DNA of 10,492 bases from Anaerolineae bacterium. GTDB taxonomy: Bacteria; Chloroflexota; Anaerolineae; B4-G1. The stretch is from assembly GCA_030620125.1 (NCBI GenBank), contig JAUXFI010000054.1, positions 1 to 10,492 on the forward strand, given 5' to 3'. Both the position numbers and the translations under genes were made by a program. Below are positions 6,176 through 10,492 of this stretch, piece by piece. The notes under the pieces were generated by a model that was not told the origin of the DNA, searched no databases, and worked only from the letters and a program-made list of their open reading frames with translations. Numbering within the stretch: position 1 is the first letter of the stretch; each line of letters starts with the position of its first letter.

Positions 6176-7027
6176 TTACAAAGCGCTCCTTTTCCGTTTC
6201 TTATAGGCTTTGATGTAGCGCATGGCGTATTCATCACGCCCCAGAAGCATGTCGGTCGCCAGGATGATCGGGCGTACTTTTGCTACGTCCACAATCGGGC
6301 AGTTCACGCCCAACTGAATCGCCAGCGCCAGGAAGACCCCGTTGACCACATCACGCTCCGGCAGGCCGAAGGAGACGTTGCTGGCTCCGAGCGTCATGTT
6401 GATACCCAGTTCGGTTCTGACCAGGCGGATGGTCTCCAGCGTGACCAGCGCGGCCTTGGAATCGGCCCCGACGGTCAGGGCCAGGCAGTCAATCAGGACA
6501 TCCTCGCGGGGGATGCCCAGGGCCTCAGCTCTCTCGACGATCTTGCAGGCGACCTCCAGCCGCCTGTGCGGGTCACTGGGGATGCCGTCGTCGTCCATGC
6601 ACAGACCGATGACCGCCGCCCCGTGCTCGGCCACCAGCGGCAACACCCGGCTCAGGCTCTTCTCCTCGCCGTTGACCGAGTTGACCAGCGGCTTGCCCTG
6701 GTAGACCTTTAGCGCAGCAGCCAACGCCGCGGGGTCGGGCGTATCAATGCTGATGGGAACATCCACCACTTCCTGGACCATTTCCACGGCGCGGGGCAGC
6801 ACCGCCACCTGGTCCACACCGGCCGCGCCCACATTCACGTCAATCACGTCGGCGCCGGCGGCAATCTGATCCAGTGCCTCGGCCTTGACGATCTCGACCT
6901 TGCCCGCCACCAGTTCGGCCGCCAGTCGCTTGCGGCCGGTGGGGTTGATCCGCTCGCCGATGAGCACCGTCGGCTTCTCAGGGCCGATGGTCACAGTTTC
7001 CCGTGCGCCTTTCAGAATCGTTTCCAT
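6176..7027 (-). CDS. Methyltetrahydrofolate:corrinoid methyltransferase, pterin-binding (MtgA/AcsE type)
   Basis: This cytoplasmic enzyme has a dihydropteroate-synthase-like TIM barrel and would move the methyl group between methyl-corrinoid protein and tetrahydrofolate. It links amine demethylation to the methyl branch of the Wood-Ljungdahl or folate pathway. The 283 residues match MtgA/AcsE/MtvA-type methyltransferases. Visible family segments are GERINPTGRK (24-33), ADVIDVNVG (59-67), PISIDTPDP (91-99), LVNSVNGE (114-121) and LGASNVSFGLP (213-223). The Asp/Asn residues of these segments correspond to the usual pterin-binding set. The ATG at 7027 has AAGGAG about seven to nine bases upstream. 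It follows gntR by 27 bp and is separated from the corrinoid-protein gene by the riboswitch region. In glycine betaine users the equivalent enzyme works with MtgB and MtgC, which supports the same role here. Confidence 0.93.
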   Translation of the reverse strand: METILKGARETVTIGPEKPTVLIGERINPTGRKRLAAELVAGKVEIVKAEALDQIAAGADVIDVNVGAAGVDQVAVLPRAVEMVQEVVDVPISIDTPDPAALAAALKVYQGKPLVNSVNGEEKSLSRVLPLVAEHGAAVIGLCMDDDGIPSDPHRRLEVACKIVERAEALGIPREDVLIDCLALTVGADSKAALVTLETIRLVRTELGINMTLGASNVSFGLPERDVVNGVFLALAIQLGVNCPIVDVAKVRPIILATDMLLGRDEYAMRYIKAYKKRKRSAL

Positions 7028-7054
7028 CCTGTCTCTCCTTGACTGGACTTGCTG

Positions 7055-7732
7055 CTACTCAACCCGGTTGCCCAGACGCCAGAAGGCGCCTTCTTCCTGG
7101 ATCACGCGCTCCAGGATAGTCTCGCGGGTTTCGTTGATTTCGTCGAGCATGGCCTGGCGGGCCGTCGCGACGTCGTGGGTGCGCAGCGCCTCGATGACGA
7201 GCGCGTGCCTGCGCTCCAGCGTCTCGCCAACGCGGCACAGAACCATAAAACGGATCAACCGGTCGTGCAAGCGGCCCAATGCCTCCGCCAATTCGCGGTT
7301 GCCCGATGCCTCGGCGATCAGGCAGTGGAAACGCCGGTTCTCGTCCATGTAACGTTCGTAGGATTCATCGTCTTTGCCAGTGTAACCAGAGTGGACGTGT
7401 TCGAGTTGCTCGAGTTGTTTGTCGGTGATCTGGACGGCGGCTCGTTCGACGGAGGCTATTTCGAGGATTTCGCGCAGTTCGAGCATGTCGCGTAATTGCT
7501 TTAGAGTGATGTGGGTGACAAAGTAACCGGAGCGGGGCTTGATCGTTACCAGGCCTTCCTGGCTGAGCATCTGGAGCGCGTCGCGCACCGGCGTGACGCT
7601 GGTGCCGTAGCTTTCGGCCAATGCCGCCAGGTCCAGTCTCTCACCCTGCTTGCGATGTCCCACACCTATGGAACGACGCAGTTTCTTGTAGATCAAGCTC
7701 TTTGAGGTGTCACCTGGTTCCGAATGAGACAT
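7055..7732 (-). CDS. GntR-family regulator, FadR subfamily (FCD domain)
   Basis: This DNA-binding regulator of 225 residues probably controls the methyltransferase cluster and its own gene. The N-terminal winged helix-turn-helix spans about residues 12-75 and contains the typical LAESYGTSVTPVRDALQMLSQEGLVTIKPRSGYFV. The all-helical FCD effector domain spans about 80-210, with LRDMLELREILE, RRFHCLIAEASGN (133-145) and RRHALVIEALRTHD (174-187). FCD domains often bind a metal through one Asp and three His. Here H136 and H176 are present, but N132 stands where Asp is usual, and the final segment (AMLDEINETRE, 194-204) lacks the usual His. The effector pocket may therefore be metal-free or altered. 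The ATG at 7732 is preceded by GGAG eight bases upstream. The promoter 60 bp upstream carries two palindromes suited to a dimeric GntR protein. It heads the gene series. Confidence 0.93.
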   Translation of the reverse strand: MSHSEPGDTSKSLIYKKLRRSIGVGHRKQGERLDLAALAESYGTSVTPVRDALQMLSQEGLVTIKPRSGYFVTHITLKQLRDMLELREILEIASVERAAVQITDKQLEQLEHVHSGYTGKDDESYERYMDENRRFHCLIAEASGNRELAEALGRLHDRLIRFMVLCRVGETLERRHALVIEALRTHDVATARQAMLDEINETRETILERVIQEEGAFWRLGNRVE

Positions 7733-7792
7733 CAGCGCAACTCCGTGCCAGGCTCACAAACGTGCATCAAATATCCCGTGGGGTCAGAGATA

Positions 7793-7832
7793 ATTATACT
7801 ACATAATGTATCAGGCGTCAAATGTAATACAT
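7793..7832 (-). promoter_or_regulatory. Sigma-70 type promoter of gntR with two operator-like palindromes
   Basis: On the minus strand, TTGACG (7821-7816) and TATAAT (7798-7793) are separated by exactly 17 bp, placing the start of transcription near 7786 and giving a leader of about 55 nt before the gntR ATG. TACAT-A-ATGTA (7800-7810) occupies the spacer and ATGTA-A-TACAT (7822-7832) abuts the -35. Their centres are 22 bp apart, about two helical turns. Both fit the inverted GTA/TAC style of FadR-type operators, so autoregulation by the adjacent regulator is the simplest reading. Confidence 0.8.
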
Positions 7833-7893
7833 CAGATGAATGAAAATGATATATCTATTCTGGCTCGCTATTCGGTCACACGAGAGAATTGGA

Positions 7894-7925
7894 CGAGGCC
7901 GCGCTCACTGATGAGCGCGGCCTCG
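7894..7925 (-). terminator. Strong GC hairpin downstream of the PSP1/RicT-like gene
   Basis: A 13-bp perfect stem (CGAGGCCGCGCTC at 7894-7906 with its complement at 7913-7925) encloses the loop ACTGAT, 27 bases after the stop of the PSP1 gene. The following bases on the minus strand (GTCCAATTCTCTC) form only a weak T-tract. It is a plausible terminator that separates that gene from the gntR promoter, though not a textbook one. Confidence 0.65.
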
Positions 7926-7952
7926 GGTCTTGATTCACTTCGCTGTTAGACG

Positions 7953-8801
7953 TTATGCCGGAATCAGTTCTACTTCCTCAACCGGCACCTCCAGTCGCCG
8001 GTCTTCAACCTGGACGACGACCATGCCCTTCAATGGTAGCAGGTTCACCACCTTGCCCTCACCGTGAGGCGTCCGCACGCGCTTCTTGCGCCGGGGCATC
8101 ATCTTGGATGCCTCCGCGTACTGCTCATGCTCGTAGACCAGGCAGCAGCGCAGCCGTCCGCACATCCCCGTGATGTCCGAAGGGTTAAGTGATACCCCTT
8201 GTGTCTTGGCCATTTTGATGGAGACGGGGCTAAACTCGGAGAGGAAACGGGAACAACAACGTAACTCGCCGCAAGCGCCATAGCCCCCCATCAATTTGGC
8301 GTGGTCGCGCGGGCCGATCCGTCGCAAGTCCACGCGAACAGCCAGCTTGTGCTGTAATTGCCGTAGCAATTCGCCAAGGTCTAGCTTTTTCTCCTCACTC
8401 GCGTACAGCAGCGTCAATCGCTGACCGTCGAAGGTGTACTCGGCAGTGACGGCCTTGATAGGCAGGTGCAATTGCACCGCTGCCTCGTGGGCCGCAGCCA
8501 GCGCTTTTTGCTCGTCTCTCTTCCACTGTTGCCGCAACGCCAGATCATGGCTGGTGGCTCGCCTCTGCACTGGCTTGAGGCCCCGCCTGTTTTCCCCCTC
8601 ACGCAGAGGCCTCACGTCAACTACCTCTCCTAACTGCTGACCACGCGCTGTCTCGACGAGAACAAAGTCTCCCGCTTGCAACTCCTGGTGGCCACTGGCG
8701 TCAAAGTGGTAGAGTTTGCCGGTAGGTTGAAAGCGGACGCTCGCGATTCGGGATTTGGAATTTGGAATTTGAATCACTTCCTCTCGCACGACTCCTGTCA
8801 C
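7953..8801 (-). CDS. ricT: PSP1-domain protein, RicT/YaaT-like
   Basis: This 282-residue cytoplasmic protein matches the PSP1 family. The core begins ASVRFQPTGKLYHFDASG (20-37) and contains the PSP1 segment GDFVLVETARGQQLGEVV. Two cysteine clusters, GACGELRCC (175-183) and GMCGRLRCC (212-220), repeat the pattern C-G-x-L-R-C-C. In Bacillus, RicT forms the RicA-RicF-RicT (Y) complex, carries Fe-S clusters and affects RNA maturation and competence/sporulation; that role is borrowed from the family. The frame opens with GTG at 8801, but in-frame GTGs at 8789 and 8777 are also possible and no ATG is available. A candidate promoter upstream (about 8810-8838) would start RNA at about 8803, which makes an internal GTG likely. 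It is transcribed divergently from the radical SAM gene and is not part of the methyltransferase cluster. Confidence 0.88.
   Translation of the reverse strand: MTGVVREEVIQIPNSKSRIASVRFQPTGKLYHFDASGHQELQAGDFVLVETARGQQLGEVVDVRPLREGENRRGLKPVQRRATSHDLALRQQWKRDEQKALAAAHEAAVQLHLPIKAVTAEYTFDGQRLTLLYASEEKKLDLGELLRQLQHKLAVRVDLRRIGPRDHAKLMGGYGACGELRCCSRFLSEFSPVSIKMAKTQGVSLNPSDITGMCGRLRCCLVYEHEQYAEASKMMPRRKKRVRTPHGEGKVVNLLPLKGMVVVQVEDRRLEVPVEEVELIPA
8749..8771. repeat. Heptamer tandem tract (ATTTGGA) inside the 5' end of the PSP1 gene
   Basis: The plus strand reads GGATTTGGAATTTGGAATTTG here, nearly three copies of a 7-base unit. On the coding strand it encodes about residues 11-17 (QIPNSKS) of the PSP1 protein, just ahead of the conserved domain. 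No start codon exists between the tract and the conserved domain, so it is very probably translated as a variable N-terminal extension. Confidence 0.6.
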
Positions 8802-8809
8802 GGATTGTC

Positions 8810-8838
8810 ATTCTACACCGCTTTCCAGAATTGGGCAA
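8810..8838 (-). promoter_or_regulatory. Candidate promoter of the PSP1/RicT-like gene
   Basis: On the minus strand, TTGCCC (8838-8833) and TAGAAT (8815-8810) are 17 bp apart. The predicted start of RNA near 8803 leaves almost no leader for the GTG at 8801, so translation would be leaderless or would start at a downstream GTG. The -35 is only partly consensus. Confidence 0.45.
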
Positions 8839-8894
8839 CCCCCGCAAACGTATCCTCTCAATATTCTGGGGCAAGCAGGCCGGACTCCCAGGTG

Positions 8895-8928
8895 ATAGTT
8901 TGACAAACTATGGAGGCCGTGCTAGAAT
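8895..8928 (+). promoter_or_regulatory. Sigma-70 type promoter of the radical SAM gene with an overlapping 17-bp palindrome
   Basis: TTGACA (8900-8905) and TAGAAT (8923-8928) are separated by exactly 17 bp, placing the start of RNA near 8935 and leaving a leader of about 34 nt before the ATG at 8969. The -35 lies inside the perfect palindrome ATAGTTTG-A-CAAACTAT (8895-8911), which is well placed for a repressor that blocks RNA polymerase. Confidence 0.75.
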
Positions 8929-8968
8929 GTGCGCCCTCGTCACAGATAAGGGAGCAAAGCTGTATCGT

Positions 8969-10381
8969 ATGCCTCTCAAGACGACGCTGATCTACCCCGG
9001 CATCGCTGGCCGGGGTTTCAATTCCCTCAAGCAAGGTATGGACGCGGGCTGGATTTCCCACGGCCTGGCCTCGCTCAGTGCCGCTGCCAAGGCTCAGGGG
9101 TTCGAGGTGGACCTGATTGACTTGCGGGCCTTGAGCGGCTGGGACCAGTTCCGCCAGGTGCTGGCGGAGCGAGACCCCGACGTGGTCAGCGTGACGATGA
9201 TGAGCGTGGACTACAACCCGGCCCGCCAGGCCATCGCAATCGCCAAGGAAGTCAAGCCCGAGATCGTCACCGTCATCGGCGGTCCCCACGTCACCATCGC
9301 GCTGGAGGACTCCCTGCGCATCCCCCACGTGGACTATTTGGTGATCCAAGAGGGAGAGGTGACCTTTCCCCGCCTGTTGCGGCTGATCGAGGGCGATGAT
9401 CCGCCCCCTCACCGCGTGCTGCGCGGCGAGCCGCCCGACCTGGACGCCATTCCCTTCGCCGACCGCGACCTGTTCCTGGACGAATGGCGCAAGTGGGGCT
9501 ACGATCTCGACTCGCCCGAGGTGCCATTCGTCGAGGAACTGCCACCGCCGTTCGCTACGATCATCGCCGGGCGGGGCTGTCTCTACAACTGCGCCTTCTG
9601 CAAACCGGGGGAGGATTACCTCTTCGGCAAACGCACCCGCCGCCGCTCCGTCGCCAACGTCATCGCCGAACTAGAGATGCTGCGCGAGCGATATCACTTT
9701 GGCTCGTTCATGTTCCACGACGACTGCCTGACGGAGGATCGCGAGTGGGTGACCGAGTTCACCGAGGAGTACCAGGCGCGGGGTTTCACGCAACCCTTCT
9801 TCTGCCAGAGCCGCGCCGATATTTTGGTCAAACACGAGGATATGGTGGCGCGCATGGCCGAGGCCGGGCTGCGCGGTTACTTTATCGGCTTTGAGAGTGG
9901 CAACGACCGCGTGCTCAAGTTCATCCGCAAGGGCACGACGGCGGAGCAGAACCGCCAGGCCGCCCGCGTCTGCCGCAAGTATGGCATCTCTGTATGGGCC
10001 AACTACATGATGGGTATCCCTACGGAGACCAAGGACGAGGTGCTGGACACGGTGCGGCTGATTAAGGAGATTGACCCCGACTATTACAGCCCGGCTTTCT
10101 TCACCCCCCACCCTGGCACCGACTTGTACGACTATGCCGTCGAGCATGGCCTGAGTCGCATCACCGACTATGACTCTTACCGCCGCAACCCCACTGAGCC
10201 AAAGATCAAGGGGCAGGACTATGATTTCCTCAAGTGGGCTATGCGAGAGAGCCAGCGTCGCAAGCCACTCAATAGTTTCAAGCGCTGGACGCGCCAGCAA
10301 TGGCAGCGCGCCCGTCGCGCCACTCCGGCCAAGGTGGCGCGCAAGTTGGGGCTGGTGAGAGTATTGCCTAGCGACGGTTGA
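8969..10381 (+). CDS. B12-binding domain radical SAM protein
   Basis: This 470-residue cytoplasmic enzyme combines an N-terminal cobalamin-binding Rossmann fold (about 5-145) with a radical SAM barrel (about 195-400) and a basic tail. The B12 domain has DVVSVTMMSVDYNPA (71-85) and IGGPHVTIAL (103-112). It lacks the D-x-H-x-x-G motif, as is common in this group, so cobalamin would bind without a protein His ligand. The barrel has the 4Fe-4S motif C204-x3-C208-x2-C211 (RGCLYNCAFC). Further barrel segments are MFHDDCLTEDREW, YFIGFESGNDRVLK (304-317) and MMGIPTET (347-354), typical of BchE-like and methylating members. The reaction is not predictable from this context. The ATG at 8969 is chosen because the promoter (8900-8928) would place the start of RNA after the alternative ATG at 8927; its SD (AAGGGAG) is 14 bases away, so the start is not certain. 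Its 3' end overlaps the convergent transporter gene by 14 bp. Confidence 0.9.
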   Translation: MPLKTTLIYPGIAGRGFNSLKQGMDAGWISHGLASLSAAAKAQGFEVDLIDLRALSGWDQFRQVLAERDPDVVSVTMMSVDYNPARQAIAIAKEVKPEIVTVIGGPHVTIALEDSLRIPHVDYLVIQEGEVTFPRLLRLIEGDDPPPHRVLRGEPPDLDAIPFADRDLFLDEWRKWGYDLDSPEVPFVEELPPPFATIIAGRGCLYNCAFCKPGEDYLFGKRTRRRSVANVIAELEMLRERYHFGSFMFHDDCLTEDREWVTEFTEEYQARGFTQPFFCQSRADILVKHEDMVARMAEAGLRGYFIGFESGNDRVLKFIRKGTTAEQNRQAARVCRKYGISVWANYMMGIPTETKDEVLDTVRLIKEIDPDYYSPAFFTPHPGTDLYDYAVEHGLSRITDYDSYRRNPTEPKIKGQDYDFLKWAMRESQRRKPLNSFKRWTRQQWQRARRATPAKVARKLGLVRVLPSDG

Positions 10382-10492
10382 CCAGCCACACGCCGGCGAC
10401 GAGGATGGCCGCGCCGATGACCAGGGCCGGGGTAACGGGCACATCTAGCAGCCAACGGCTGAAGGCGACGGCGAACATGGGTATGAGGTAGA
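10368..10492 (-). CDS. EamA/DMT-superfamily transporter, C-terminal fragment
   Basis: Only the last 40 codons and the TAG (10368-10370) lie in the window; the gene continues to the right. The residues YLIPMFAVAFSRWLLDV, then PVTPALVIGAAILVAGVWLVNRR, match the final repeat of EamA/drug-metabolite transporters: a PxxA-type helix, a short loop with PVTP, and a last helix ending in a basic tail. The substrate cannot be told from this piece. It converges on the radical SAM gene with a 14-bp overlap of their 3' ends. Confidence 0.82.
   Translation of the reverse strand, partial: YLIPMFAVAFSRWLLDVPVTPALVIGAAILVAGVWLVNRR

Noticed and set aside
6176..6300. Separate promoter for the riboswitch transcript inside the 3' end of the mtgA-like gene
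   Set aside because: A TATAAG hexamer is present just before the gene end, but no acceptable -35 lies 16-18 bp upstream. Readthrough from the gntR promoter explains the layout.
8762..8968. Upstream extension of the radical SAM gene to the ATG at 8762 or 8927
   Set aside because: The extension has no domain resemblance and runs through the divergent promoter region. RNA should start near 8935, after both ATGs. Family homology begins at about 8975.
9671..10444. Minus-strand open frame opposite the radical SAM gene
   Set aside because: It is antisense of a gene with clear Fe-S and B12-domain motifs. The real minus-strand coding at this end is the EamA-like frame stopping at 10368.

Overview
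The window reads as one coherent block of anaerobic C1 / quaternary-amine metabolism, flanked on the right by unrelated genes. High GC, a non-pyrrolysine MttB pair, a Yip1-domain membrane protein and abundant short palindromic and heptamer intergenic repeats suggest a bacterium, most plausibly Chloroflexota (Anaerolineae-like). That placement is an inference from gene style; no taxonomic marker gene is present.

Right to left on the minus strand, positions 7860 to 1 form a gene cluster: a FadR-type GntR regulator (7055-7732), a pterin-binding methyltransferase of the MtgA/AcsE type (6176-7027), a cobalamin riboswitch with its own intrinsic terminator (about 5961-6152), a structured repeat-like spacer (about 5822-5953), an MttC/MtgC-type corrinoid protein (5156-5791), two different MttB-superfamily methyltransferases (3638-5101 and 2131-3582), a Yip1-ProW/OpuCB fusion permease (455-2023) and an OpuCA/ProV-type ATPase that runs off the left edge (1-431). 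The expected pathway is uptake of a betaine-like compound, demethylation by an MttB protein onto the corrinoid protein, and transfer of the methyl group to tetrahydrofolate by the MtgA-like enzyme. The substrate is not proven by sequence. No RamA-type corrinoid activator and no substrate-binding protein lie in the window.

Regulation is unusually legible. The regulator gene has a near-consensus sigma-70 promoter (TTGACG-N17-TATAAT) with one 11-bp palindrome in the spacer and another directly upstream of the -35, which fits autoregulation. The riboswitch sits inside the gene series, after gntR and the mtgA-like gene and before the corrinoid protein, so transcription of the corrinoid/MttB/transporter genes should be gated by a corrinoid ligand. 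This is the main discovery candidate: a B12 riboswitch in front of genes that use B12, rather than genes that make, import or replace it.

The right side holds a PSP1/RicT-like gene (minus, 7953-8801) followed by a strong hairpin, a divergent B12-binding-domain radical SAM gene (plus, 8969-10381) whose promoter -35 is embedded in a 17-bp perfect palindrome, and the last 40 codons of an EamA/DMT-type transporter (minus, 10368-10492), which overlaps the radical SAM gene tail to tail. No tRNA, rRNA, CRISPR array or transposase was seen.
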